The position numbers and the translations under genes were made by a program. Shown here piece after piece: positions 28,761 through 37,266 of a stretch of 64,000 bases of DNA. How positions within the stretch are numbered: position 1 is the stretch's first letter; the number at the start of each line of letters is the position of its first letter. The notes below the pieces were generated by a model that was given only the letters and a program-made list of their open reading frames with translations, did no database searches and was not told the origin of the DNA. Origin of the DNA: Duncaniella dubosii (GTDB taxonomy: Bacteria > Bacteroidota > Bacteroidia > Bacteroidales > Muribaculaceae); contig NZ_CP039396.1 of NCBI RefSeq assembly GCF_004803915.1, forward strand, positions 806,001 to 870,000, written 5' to 3'.

Positions 28761-29387
28761 TCAGAAATAATATTTCACAGAGACCTTTACTCTGTTTGCA
28801 AACAATTCTGAGGAGCTGACCGGACAGTTCCTCTTTTTCATATCTATCAGGCCAAAATACCCCATAACTCCAATCGATATGTTATCTCTGACAATATCAA
28901 ATCCGACACCGCAGGAAAGATTCACCGGTTTCCATACATCATCCATATCATCCGCCAAGCCGTCAGGCACATTCGAAGCATGATTGCTGAAAAAATAAGA
29001 AAGCTCAATTCCGGCCAACGGAGCGATATTCAACAGGTCGTCTATCTCAAACAGATAGCCACCGGTCAGAGACGTTGAGACAGAACACCGGGTCAGACTC
29101 ATCTCACTGCCAAACTCATCGCCTGTTTTCAGCTTCATACCATCAACATCAAATGACACACCCGGCTCGTAGTACCAGTTTGACAGCCAAGAGATATTGC
29201 ATACGCCTCCGATTCCGCCTCCATAGCTGATTGTCACATCCTTTGACGTCCAGCCTCCAGGGATGTTAATGTTGAACGACGGTTTGACACCCCATCTGAC
29301 CATTCTCCCAGTCTGTACGTCATCGCTCTCCCACGCTTTCCCGGCAAAAGGGAGCAGAAGCAAAATATAAAACAGTATATAACGCAT
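28761..29387 (-). CDS. Outer-membrane beta-barrel protein, unknown function
   Basis: 208 residues with signal peptide MRYILFYILLLLPFAGKAW and alternating beta strands typical of small barrels (SYGGGIGGVCNISWLSNWYY, GVGFDIVRDNISIGVMGYFG), ending in KVSVKYYF with a C-terminal Phe. The ATG at 29387 is used because the upstream extension contains no signal-like sequence. It is convergent to the symporter and sits in an AT-richer patch. A striking inverted repeat lies 11 bp upstream of the start. Probably a porin-like or adhesin-like surface protein acquired in the patch. Confidence 0.75.
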   Translation of the reverse strand: MRYILFYILLLLPFAGKAWESDDVQTGRMVRWGVKPSFNINIPGGWTSKDVTISYGGGIGGVCNISWLSNWYYEPGVSFDVDGMKLKTGDEFGSEMSLTRCSVSTSLTGGYLFEIDDLLNIAPLAGIELSYFFSNHASNVPDGLADDMDDVWKPVNLSCGVGFDIVRDNISIGVMGYFGLIDMKKRNCPVSSSELFANRVKVSVKYYF

Positions 29388-29397
29388 ATGTCTATCA

Positions 29398-29489
29398 CAA
29401 TGATTCGGTAAATTTCGTTGTTGTCCAGTTGCGTCTAAGCCGCTAACTGAGCCAAGGCTGAACAACCTCAAATTTTACCGAATCATTGT
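29398..29489. repeat. Inverted repeat in front of the barrel gene
   Basis: ACAATGATTCGGTAAA (29398-29413) and its exact complement TTTACCGAATCATTGT (29474-29489) flank about 60 bp. Weaker similarity extends each arm to about 27 bp. The arms contain TAAATTTC / TAAAATTTG, close to a Bacteroidetes -7 box. It could be a paired operator, a tiny invertible promoter segment, a MITE-like remnant or an attenuator hairpin. Confidence 0.75.
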
Positions 29490-29675
29490 ATAATAAATGT
29501 CAATGAATTTGATTTTGGGTCAAGTTACAAATATTTTATCAGTGTACAACCTATACTAATATATTTTAACAATATTTAATAGACCTATCCAAATAAATAT
29601 TGTTTTGATTTACACTTATATACATCGGCATATACCGTTATCGCGGTTATGTGCGTATTCTTTGATTCTGCCATG

Positions 29676-29732
29676 ATCTATCGCTCCTCGACCATTCCCG
29701 AAATCGCCCCTGAAACCGAGTGCTGGGACTAA
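29676..29732 (+). pseudogene. Stub of a second symporter gene (3' end only)
   Basis: These 57 bases encode IYRSSTIPEIAPETECWD and a stop codon. That equals the last 18 residues of the symporter ending at 28749, except for D in place of E. The two DNA copies differ at several third codon positions and in the stop codon (TAA against TGA), so this is a diverged paralogue rather than a recent copy. Nothing upstream of the isoleucine matches. The simplest reading is that a paralogous or allelic symporter gene was lost or replaced, leaving its tail. Confidence 0.8.
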
Positions 29733-29762
29733 GAGGCTGTTTAAAGAGAAATAAGGGCTTAA

Positions 29763-30308
29763 TTAAGTCAAAAAGATTTAAAGCAACTATCTGCTCTTCA
29801 AACCGTAAAAGACAAAATCCTTGTGGTCTATAAAGCCGATAATGAAGAAAAGTTAAAAGAAGAGCTGGCAAAAAACGGTTTATCGCTTACCAATATCACA
29901 TTGCATCACACCCAGACACATTTGGATGAAGTATCCGAAACAGGCCGGCAACTTCTATCTGACTGCAAAAAAGCGACAATCGAAACCGATTATCGGAAAA
30001 TCAAACCAGCCCTGCCCTATGTAGTCGGATGGTCATACTATTACAGATGGTTAGAGGAAGACCGCGAGCTTATACCAAGTATTGTTATTTCACTAAGATT
30101 GAAAAACGAAAATGACCAGACGAAATTAGAAAAACTTGCCGAGAAAAGAAATGTGCATTTTATCGGGTCAGGAAGTTTTGACACTTTGGAGTTCGTATGC
30201 ACAAAGGACCCTAAATGCAATCCACTTGAAATGGCCAATATATTCTACGAAAGTGGATTGTGTGAATTTTCCGCTCCGCGTTTTGGTGGGCCTGGACAGT
30301 TTGATTAA
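29763..30308 (+). pseudogene. Orphan fragment resembling a subtilase prodomain region
   Basis: The frame is open from 29763 just after a stop codon, without an ATG; the first usable start is GTG at 29823 (161 residues). It contains TVKDKILVVYKADNEEKLKE, then IPSIVISLRLKNENDQTKLE and NPLEMANIFYESGLCEFSAP. That alternation of strand and helix resembles the long N-terminal prodomain of Bacteroidetes S8 peptidases (two I9-like repeats ending with ...ANxYxESGLxxFxxPxF). No peptidase domain follows. Codon use is AT-rich compared with neighbours. It is likely a truncated remnant, though an expressed inhibitor-like orphan cannot be excluded. Confidence 0.5.
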
Positions 30309-30390
30309 AGAAGTAAGCAATGATTACTGAATAATCATCACTACGACTAAACTGCAAAACTAATATTCATAAGAACAACGGTTTAACAAT

Positions 30391-30436
30391 AAACGGACAG
30401 TGCCCAATAAACTATTTATCGGGCACTGTCCGTTTA
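30391..30436. terminator. Bidirectional terminator between the orphan fragment and prfB
   Basis: AAACGGACAGTGCCC (30391-30405) pairs with GGGCACTGTCCGTTT (30421-30435): 15 bp perfect with a 15-nt AT-rich loop, flanked by AT-rich tails on both sides. Confidence 0.88.
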
Positions 30437-30450
30437 TTGACATCAATATT

Positions 30451-31567
30451 TTACTCCTCCGTGGCGGCAAACTCCATGAGGTAGGCTTTGATGAAAGCAT
30501 CGAGGTCGCCGTCCATGACTCCGTTGACATCCGAAGTCTGATAGTTGGTGCGGTGATCCTTCACGCGTCGGTCGTCAAACACGTAGCTGCGTATCTGCGA
30601 ACCCCATTCGATTTTCATCTTGCCAGCCTCGATCTTGGCCTGCTCCTGAAGACGGTGTTGCAGCTCCTTGTCGTAGAGTATCGAGCGGAGCTGACGCATG
30701 GCGTTCTCCTTGTTCTTGGGCTGGTCGCGAGTCTCGGTATTCTCGATAAGGATTTCTTCCTGCTCGCCGGTGTAGGGGTCGGTGAACTGGTAGCGCAGAC
30801 GCACACCAGACTCGACCTTGTTGACGTTCTGGCCGCCCGCGCCACCCGAACGGAACGTGTCCCACGAAAGGAGCGCCAGATCAACCTTGACCTCTATGGT
30901 ATCGTCGACAAGCGGTGTTACGAACACCGATGCAAACGAAGTCATGCGCTTGCCCTGAGCATTGTAGGGCGACACGCGCACGAGGCGGTGCACACCGTTC
31001 TCGCTCTTGAGATAGCCATAGGCGAAATCGCCCTCGACGTTGATGGTACATGATTTGATACCGGCCTCGTCGCCTTCGAGAAGGTTGGCAATCGAAGTCT
31101 TGTAGCCGTGGCTCTCACACCAGCGCAGATACATGCGCATGAGCATCGAGGCCCAGTCCTGACTCTCCGTGCCTCCGGCACCAGAGTTGATTTTGAGCAC
31201 TACGCCAAGCTTATCCTCCTCGCGGCGGAGCATGTTGCGCAGCTCAAGATTCTCGATTTTGGTGATGGCATCGGCATAGAGCGCATCGATTTCGCTTTCC
31301 TCCACGAGTCCTTCCTTGAGGAAATCCCATGCGAGCTGAAGCTCGTTGACAGTCTTGTCAATCTCCTCATAGCCGTCGATCCACGCCTGAATGTCCTTGA
31401 TTTTTTTCATCTGTGCCTGTGCTTCCTTGGGATGCTCCCAGAAGTCAGGCACATGAGTGCGGAGTTCTTCCTCCTCTACTTGAATTTTCTTGCTGTCGAT
31501 GTCAAAGATACCTCCTCAGCGCCAGCTTGCGCTCAAAAGTCTCTTTTAATTGTTCCTGAGTAATCAT
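30451..31567 (-). CDS. prfB: Peptide chain release factor 2 with programmed +1 frameshift
   Basis: RF2 recognises UGA and UAA and releases the peptide. Translation starts at ATG 31567 (MITQEQLKETFERKLALRRYL) and meets an in-frame TGA at 31504-31502. A +1 slip on CTT continues with DIDSKKIQVEEEELRTHVPD, giving 371 residues. The GGQ catalytic motif is in SGGAGGQNVNKVES. The stop-recognition loop reads SPY (usual SPF) in VRVSPYNAQGKR. The internal TGA lets RF2 levels control their own synthesis. Annotating only 30451-31452 would miss the N terminus. Confidence 0.96.
31501..31516 (-). promoter_or_regulatory. prfB programmed frameshift site
   Basis: On the minus strand the bases read AGGAGGTATCTTTGAC: a strong Shine-Dalgarno-like AGGAGG, three bases, the slippery CTT, then TGA followed by C (a weak stop context). 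Spacing is identical to the classic E. coli element. Confidence 0.95.
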
Positions 31568-31656
31568 TATGTGTTACGGATGAAACTTGGTTAAAAAATC
31601 TAAGCAATTCTTCAGAAAATCAAATCCGAAAAATCACTTATGTAGTTATCTCGGCT

Positions 31657-31665
31657 GCAAATTTA
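31657..31665 (-). promoter_or_regulatory. -7 element of prfB
   Basis: On the minus strand TAAATTTGC reads from 31665 to 31657, giving a leader of about 85 nt. The -33 box is weak and would overlap the opposing promoter at 31678. Confidence 0.5.
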
Positions 31666-31677
31666 CGCATTATTTAC

Positions 31678-31686
31678 TAATTTTGC
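31678..31686 (+). promoter_or_regulatory. -7-like element at the transporter start
   Basis: TAATTTTGC lies only 4 bp before the ATG at 31690. If used, the mRNA would be leaderless or nearly so, or translation would start at ATG 31714. Confidence 0.4.
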
Positions 31687-31689
31687 AGC

Positions 31690-33351
31690 ATGCAATGGTT
31701 TTCAGACATATTTATGAGCCACTCGGCGCTTCAGGCTGTGATTATAATCTCAATAATAATCGCGGTCGGACTCGCTCTCGGCAAAATCCGTGTGTGGGGC
31801 ATCTCGCTCGGTGTGACATTCGTGTTTTTCGCAGGAATCCTTGCCGGACACATCGGACTGTCAATCGACCCGACAATCCTGCACTACACAGAAAACCTCG
31901 GCCTCGTACTGTTTGTCTACGAACTCGGACTGAAAGTCGGCCCGGGATTTTTCAGCTCTTTCCGCAAGGGTGGCATGCAGCTCAACCTTCTCGGACTCGG
32001 AGTGATTGTCATCGGAACACTCATGGCGGTGCTGTTCAGCATCTTCCTCGGAGTGCCCATCGGCGAGGCGACGGGTCTGCTCTGCGGAGCGACGACCAAC
32101 ACCCCGGCTCTCGGTGCGGCACAGCAGGCACTCGAACAGCTCGGACGCTCAGCCAACGGTGCGGCCCTCAGCTGCGCAGTCACCTATCCACTCGGTGTCG
32201 TCGGCGTGATTCTCGCCATAATAGCCCTGCGCAAGACGCTCATTCGTCCGGGAACGCCACTTTCATCAGCACCTGAAGAGACCGACTCAACTTTCATAGC
32301 CGAATTCAAGATCTGCAATCCGGCAATCTACGACATGAGTGTCAGGGAAATCACATCGCTGACAAAGACTAAATTCGTAATCTCCCGCTTGTGGAGAAAC
32401 GAGGCCGTGCTCGTCCCCGATTCCAGCACAATTCTCCACAAGGACGACCATCTTCTTGTCATCACCACACAGACCGACTGTCCGAAACTCAAAGTGCTTT
32501 TCGGCAAACAGGAGGCCCGCGACTGGAACAAGAAAGACATCGACTGGAATTCTATCGACAATCAGCTCATTTCGCGACGCATCATTGTCAGCCGCTCGTC
32601 GATCAACGGAAAGAAACTCGGCTCACTGCGTCTCCGCAACCAGTATCACATCAACATCAGCCGCATAACCCGCAGCGGCCTACACCTCGTGGCAACCCCC
32701 GAACTGATTCTGCAGCTCGGCGACACTCTCACAGTGGTCGGAAGCGCCGCCGACATCGAAAAAGTAGAGCAGACGCTCGGCAACTCGGCCATAAAGCTCA
32801 AAGATCCGAATCTCGGAGCAATCTTCATCGGCATCGTGCTCGGTCTGGTACTCGGCTCGATTCCTATCGCAATCCCGGGCATATCGACACCAATCAAGCT
32901 CGGTCTGGCCGGAGGTCCGATCATCGTCGGCATTCTCATCGGTCGTTTCGGGCCGCAGTTCCGCCTCGTCACCTACACCACGCGCAGTGCCAACCTCATG
33001 CTGCGCGGCATCGGCCTCTCGCTCTATCTCGCCTGTCTCGGCCTCGACGCAGGCGCACAGTTCCTCGACACCATCATGCGTTCCGAAGGTCTGATGTGGA
33101 TAGGCCTCGGCTTCCTCATCACAATAATCCCCGTCCTGATCATGGGAGCAGTGGCCATGAAACTCTTCCGCCTCGACTTCGGCCTGACCTGCGGAATGCT
33201 CTGCGGAAGCATGGCAAATCCGATGGCCTTGAACTATGCCAACGACATCATTCCCGGAGATTTCGCAACCGTAAGCTATGCCACAGTCTACCCGATGTCG
33301 ATGTTCTGCCGAGTTATAATCGCCCAATTGATAATACTTTTCTTCATATAA
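31690..33351 (+). CDS. AspT/YidE-type transporter with two TrkA-C domains
   Basis: 553-residue inner-membrane protein of the aspartate:alanine exchanger family. About five helices (11-170) precede two cytoplasmic RCK/TrkA-C domains (about 200-365), then five or more helices (about 375-553). The duplicated family motifs are LCGATTNTPALGAAQQAL (about 134) and LCGSMANPMALNYAND (about 507). Substrate is unknown; relatives exchange amino acids or dicarboxylates. The ATG at 31690 matches the usual start of homologues (MxWLxxLF-like), although a promoter-like box is very close. ATG 31714 is the alternative. Confidence 0.9.
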   Translation: MQWFSDIFMSHSALQAVIIISIIIAVGLALGKIRVWGISLGVTFVFFAGILAGHIGLSIDPTILHYTENLGLVLFVYELGLKVGPGFFSSFRKGGMQLNLLGLGVIVIGTLMAVLFSIFLGVPIGEATGLLCGATTNTPALGAAQQALEQLGRSANGAALSCAVTYPLGVVGVILAIIALRKTLIRPGTPLSSAPEETDSTFIAEFKICNPAIYDMSVREITSLTKTKFVISRLWRNEAVLVPDSSTILHKDDHLLVITTQTDCPKLKVLFGKQEARDWNKKDIDWNSIDNQLISRRIIVSRSSINGKKLGSLRLRNQYHINISRITRSGLHLVATPELILQLGDTLTVVGSAADIEKVEQTLGNSAIKLKDPNLGAIFIGIVLGLVLGSIPIAIPGISTPIKLGLAGGPIIVGILIGRFGPQFRLVTYTTRSANLMLRGIGLSLYLACLGLDAGAQFLDTIMRSEGLMWIGLGFLITIIPVLIMGAVAMKLFRLDFGLTCGMLCGSMANPMALNYANDIIPGDFATVSYATVYPMSMFCRVIIAQLIILFFI

Positions 33352-33422
33352 AAATACTCACACAATTACTACCGGAAAGCCGAAATAAGAGATATAAAAA
33401 TTTCCTGATTTCAAAGTGTGGA

Positions 33423-34337
33423 TTAGAAAATTGATTCGCTCGTATAGGTGGTGAGAAGTTCGAGAGCTTTCATGCCCATGACGGAATTTCCTTTTTCATT
33501 CAGACGCGGACTCCATGTCGCCACCGAGTAACGCCCCGGATAGACAGCCCCTATGCCTCCTCCGACACCGCTCTTGCCGGGAAGCCCGACGAGATATGAG
33601 TATTCACCGGCATCGTTGTAGAAACCGCATGTCTGCATGACAGCATTTATCCTCTTGACCTGCGAGGATGTCAGGCGCACATTGCCGAAGGCAAAATCCG
33701 ACTTACGGTCGGCAAACGGCAGGAATGCACGCGAGAGCTGACGGCAACTCATCTCGACCGAGCACTGAAGGAAATAGAAACGCAACACCTCCTCGATGTC
33801 ATTCTCCAGATTCCCATAGTATTTCAGCATATTTGCAATGGCCGCGTTGATATAGCCCTTCTCGCGCTCCGAGGCGGCGACATCTCGGTCATAGCCAACG
33901 GTATCGTCCCCGGCTATCTCGCGCACAAAAGCCAGATAGTCGGCCTCAGGCTCGGCGAGCGCCGACATGAGCACGTCGGCAAGCACGATAGCCCCGGCGT
34001 TGATGAAAGGATTACGCGGTATGCCTCTGTCAAGCTCCAGCTGTATCAGAGAGTTGAAAGCTGCGCCCGAAGGCTCTTTCCCCACCCTTTCCCAAAGCTT
34101 CTCGCCCATGAGCGACAAAGCCATTGAAAGCGAGAAAACCTTTGTGACACTCTGGATTGAAAAACGTTCGTCAACATCTCCACGTTCGAAAATCTCACCG
34201 TCGACTGTCGTTATGCAGATTCCGAATCGGTCTGGATTGACTTTTGCAAGCGCAGGAATGTAGTCGGCCTGTCGTCCGACATTGCGGAGAGGCTCAATCT
34301 CTCCGGCAATTGCCCTTAGTACTTCCTCGTAGTTCAT
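33423..34337 (-). CDS. glsA: Glutaminase
   Basis: 304-residue serine-dependent beta-lactamase-fold glutaminase that converts glutamine to glutamate and ammonia. The catalytic serine and lysine are in FSIQSVTKVF (about 60-69), with the conserved NPFINAGAIVL (about 112-122) and C-terminal PGKSGVGGGIGAVYPGR (about 255). ATG 34337 is used; an upstream TTG at 34343 adds two residues. It is the last gene of a speA-truA-glsA run and may help acid resistance or nitrogen supply. No clear terminator is seen towards the convergent transporter gene. Confidence 0.95.
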   Translation of the reverse strand: MNYEEVLRAIAGEIEPLRNVGRQADYIPALAKVNPDRFGICITTVDGEIFERGDVDERFSIQSVTKVFSLSMALSLMGEKLWERVGKEPSGAAFNSLIQLELDRGIPRNPFINAGAIVLADVLMSALAEPEADYLAFVREIAGDDTVGYDRDVAASEREKGYINAAIANMLKYYGNLENDIEEVLRFYFLQCSVEMSCRQLSRAFLPFADRKSDFAFGNVRLTSSQVKRINAVMQTCGFYNDAGEYSYLVGLPGKSGVGGGIGAVYPGRYSVATWSPRLNEKGNSVMGMKALELLTTYTSESIF

Positions 34338-34366
34338 GGCCAAAAGAGCGTGTTAAACAACAATCG

Positions 34367-35116
34367 TCAATATGTCACTTCCCACAGATAGAGCGCATGA
34401 CCCGGCATCGAAGTCCCTGCGGCACAGCGGTCACGCTTGGCAATAACTTCGGCAAACTGGCTCACCGACATCTTTCCGCGGCCCACTTCCACGAGCGTAC
34501 CGACCACCGCCCTCACCATATTGCGGAGAAAACGGTCGGCCGTGATGACAAACACCCATCCGTCATCGCCAACCCTCTCCCACCGCGCCTTGGTGACACG
34601 GCAGATATTGGTCTTGGCATCTGTGTGAAGCTTGGCGAACGATGTGAAATCAGCCGTTTCGAGCAATATCGCCGCAGCTTCATTCATCTTCCCGAAATCC
34701 AATCCTTCAGGAGCTTTCCAGCTCAACGGATAGAAGAAGGGCGACTTCGACGTGACGGCATAGTAGTGATAGGTGCGCGACGTAGCGTCAAAACGCGCAT
34801 GCTTGTCAGGCTCGACCTCATAGATTTCCTCAATGGCGATGTCCTTCCCGACAATAGCATTCAGATTCCTGACGAGCCTTGCCGGATCTGTCAATGGAGA
34901 ATCGACATCAAAATGGGCCACCATCATGCGGGCGTTGACCCCGGTGTCCGTACGTCCAGCCCCGACAATTTTCATGTCGCGGCGCATGACGGTCGACAGT
35001 GCAGCCTCGATTACGGACTGCACTGTCACCTCTCCGGGCTGGCACTGCCAGCCGTGGAAGGGAGCGCCACGGTAGGCCAGACGCATGAAATATCTCGTCT
35101 GTCCCACTGCGGTCAA
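34367..35116 (-). CDS. truA: tRNA pseudouridine(38-40) synthase
   Basis: 249-residue enzyme that makes pseudouridine at positions 38-40 of the tRNA anticodon arm. The catalytic aspartate is in GAGRTDTGVNA (about residues 52-62). Other conserved segments are MRLAYRGAPFHGWQ at the N terminus, ARFDATSRTYHYY, and the C-terminal FLRNMVRAVVGTLVEVGRGK. Length is normal. It overlaps speA by 4 nt and is followed by glsA 29 bp downstream. Confidence 0.96.
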   Translation of the reverse strand: MTAVGQTRYFMRLAYRGAPFHGWQCQPGEVTVQSVIEAALSTVMRRDMKIVGAGRTDTGVNARMMVAHFDVDSPLTDPARLVRNLNAIVGKDIAIEEIYEVEPDKHARFDATSRTYHYYAVTSKSPFFYPLSWKAPEGLDFGKMNEAAAILLETADFTSFAKLHTDAKTNICRVTKARWERVGDDGWVFVITADRFLRNMVRAVVGTLVEVGRGKMSVSQFAEVIAKRDRCAAGTSMPGHALYLWEVTY

Positions 35117-37014
35117 TCTTTTTCTATATAGGTGTAACCGTAGAGTCCCGAACGGTAGTTGCTCAGGAATTCACGCCCCTCGTCGGGGGTAATCTTTCCG
35201 GCCTTCATTGAAGCTGTCACCCAAGCCTCGACATTGCGCACAAGCTTCTTGGGGTTGAACTGCACATAGTCGAGCACATCGGCCACCGTCTCGCCGTCTA
35301 TTATACGGTCGATCTCATAACGGTCCTTGTAGACCGAGATATGCACTGCATTCGTGTCGCCGAAGAGGTTGTGCATGTCACCGAGAATTTCCTGATAAGC
35401 ACCGACGAGGAACACTCCAAGGTAATAGGGCTCTGAAGCCTTGACCGGGTGGACCGGGAGCGAGTTGGCCACACCGCCGTGGGTCGATATGAAGTTGGAA
35501 ATCTTGCCGTCGCTGTCGCATGTGATGTCCTGAAGCGTACATGTGCGGGTAGGCTTCTCATCGAGACGCGACAAAGGAATAATCGGGAACACCTGATCGA
35601 TGGCCCATGAGTCAGTGAGCGACTGGAAGAGCGAGAAGTTACAGAAATATTTGTCAGGAACCATCTTGGCCACCTTACGCAGTTCTTCAGGCGCATGCTT
35701 CATGCCTGAGGCTATGTCACCGACCTCACGGGCTATGCTCCAGAAGAGTTCCTCGATCTGGGCGCGTGTGCGGAGATCGAGCATACCGAGGCTGAACAGG
35801 TCGAGAGCCTCTTCACGGATCTGGAGAGCATCGTGCCAGCTTTCAAGAAGCCGCTGCTGGTCAAGCTTGTCCCAGATTACATAAAGCTCCTTGGCGAGTT
35901 CATGGTCAGTCTCTTCAATATCATTCGAATCCTTCCATATCGGGAGCTGCGTGGTCTCAAGCACCTCGAACACCAGCACAGAGTGATGGGCGGTCAGCGA
36001 ACGTCCGCTCTCGTTGATGATGTTGGGCTGCTTTATCCCGTTTTTGACACATGCGTCGACGATGGTCGACACAGCGTCGTTGGCATACTCCTGAATGCTG
36101 TAGTTCATCGAACTTCCCGACACGGAATTGCGTGTGCCGTCATAGTCCACACCAAGACCGCCGCCTATATCCATGAAATCTATGTCAAACCCCATCTGTG
36201 TGAGCTGGACATAGAACTGTGCGGCTTCGCGGATGGCAGTCTTTATACGGCGGATTTTGGTAATCTGACTGCCTATGTGGAAATGGATTAGCTTCAGACT
36301 ATTTTTCATCTTGTTGCGCTCCATATAGTCAAGCGCCTCAAGAAGCTCCGACGAATTGAGACCGAATTTCGACACATCGCCGCCACTCGTCTCCCACTTG
36401 CCCGAACCTGACGAAGCAAGCTTGATGCGGATACCGACGTTAGGCTCTATGTCCATGCGCTTCGCCACCTCGGAAATGATGCGGAGTTCATTGAGCTTTT
36501 CCACCACTATATATATACGGCGTCCCATCTTCTGTGCAAGAAGTGCAAGCTCTATGTATGTCTGGTCCTTATATCCATTGCAGATTATAAGAGCGTTTTC
36601 CTTTATATTCGTGGCAAGCACAGCATGGAGCTCGGGCTTCGAGCCGGCTTCAAGGCCGATGTTGAATTTCTCACCGTGAGTGACAATCTCCTCGACTACC
36701 GGACGCATCTGATTCACCTTGATAGGATAGATGATATAGTTCTGAGCCTTGTAGTCATACTCCTTTGAAGCCACCGCAAAGCAGTTTGAAATCTTTTCGA
36801 TACGGTTGTCAAGGATGTCGGGGAAACGCAGTAGGACAGGCGAAGTGATGTCACGGACCTGAAGCTCGTCCATCACCTCACGCAAATCTACCGAGGCATA
36901 ACCCTCACGGGGTGTCACGGCCACATTACCCTTTTCGTTTATGGAGAAATACTTACGTCCCCATCCTTGAATATTATACAGTTCCTCACTGTCTTCAATT
37001 CGCCATTTTCTCAT
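35113..37014 (-). CDS. speA: Biosynthetic arginine decarboxylase
   Basis: 633-residue PLP enzyme that converts arginine to agmatine, the first step of polyamine synthesis. The family start is MRKWRIEDSEELYNIQGWG. The PLP lysine is in YPIKVNQMRPVVEEI (about residue 80). Other motifs are HFHIGSQITKI, MDIGGGLGVDYDGT, INESGRSLTAHHSV, and the C-terminal active-site CTLQDITCDSDGKI. ATG 37014 is used; the longer frame from 37083 has no homologous character. It overlaps truA, so the three genes are probably one operon. Confidence 0.97.
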   Translation of the reverse strand: MRKWRIEDSEELYNIQGWGRKYFSINEKGNVAVTPREGYASVDLREVMDELQVRDITSPVLLRFPDILDNRIEKISNCFAVASKEYDYKAQNYIIYPIKVNQMRPVVEEIVTHGEKFNIGLEAGSKPELHAVLATNIKENALIICNGYKDQTYIELALLAQKMGRRIYIVVEKLNELRIISEVAKRMDIEPNVGIRIKLASSGSGKWETSGGDVSKFGLNSSELLEALDYMERNKMKNSLKLIHFHIGSQITKIRRIKTAIREAAQFYVQLTQMGFDIDFMDIGGGLGVDYDGTRNSVSGSSMNYSIQEYANDAVSTIVDACVKNGIKQPNIINESGRSLTAHHSVLVFEVLETTQLPIWKDSNDIEETDHELAKELYVIWDKLDQQRLLESWHDALQIREEALDLFSLGMLDLRTRAQIEELFWSIAREVGDIASGMKHAPEELRKVAKMVPDKYFCNFSLFQSLTDSWAIDQVFPIIPLSRLDEKPTRTCTLQDITCDSDGKISNFISTHGGVANSLPVHPVKASEPYYLGVFLVGAYQEILGDMHNLFGDTNAVHISVYKDRYEIDRIIDGETVADVLDYVQFNPKKLVRNVEAWVTASMKAGKITPDEGREFLSNYRSGLYGYTYIEKD

Positions 37015-37166
37015 CGGCTGTTGTCTCTTAAAAATTATATTCGTGTAAAATCGTAAAAACAAACAGATTTTTAGCGCGGACAACCGTAGCGATGCGGCTA
37101 TCCAATAAGCAAAAGTACAACTTATTTTACGAAATCATCCATTTTTCACACAATTATTTTCATAAA

Positions 37167-37199
37167 TTTGGTTTATTTACAATAAAGGTTGTATCTTTG
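37167..37199 (+). promoter_or_regulatory. Promoter of the OmpA/TPR lipoprotein gene
   Basis: TTTG (37167-37170), a 21-bp spacer and TATCTTTG (37192-37199) fit the Bacteroidetes promoter. Confidence 0.75.
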
Positions 37200-37266
37200 C
37201 TACTGAATTGCGTCCGTTTAAATTTTCAACGTATATTCGTATTCAACTATAACTACATTTTTTGCT

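Noticed and set aside
29732..29747. GAGGCTGTTTAAAG as an insertion-sequence end
   Set aside because: It resembles ends of some Bacteroidetes insertion sequences, but no inverted partner or transposase was found nearby.
30451..31452. prfB starting at 31452
   Set aside because: The programmed frameshift element and a conserved N-terminal part lie upstream, so the true start is 31567.
34244..35131. Long plus-strand frame opposite truA
   Set aside because: It is antisense to the clearly identified truA and part of glsA and has no protein-like motifs.
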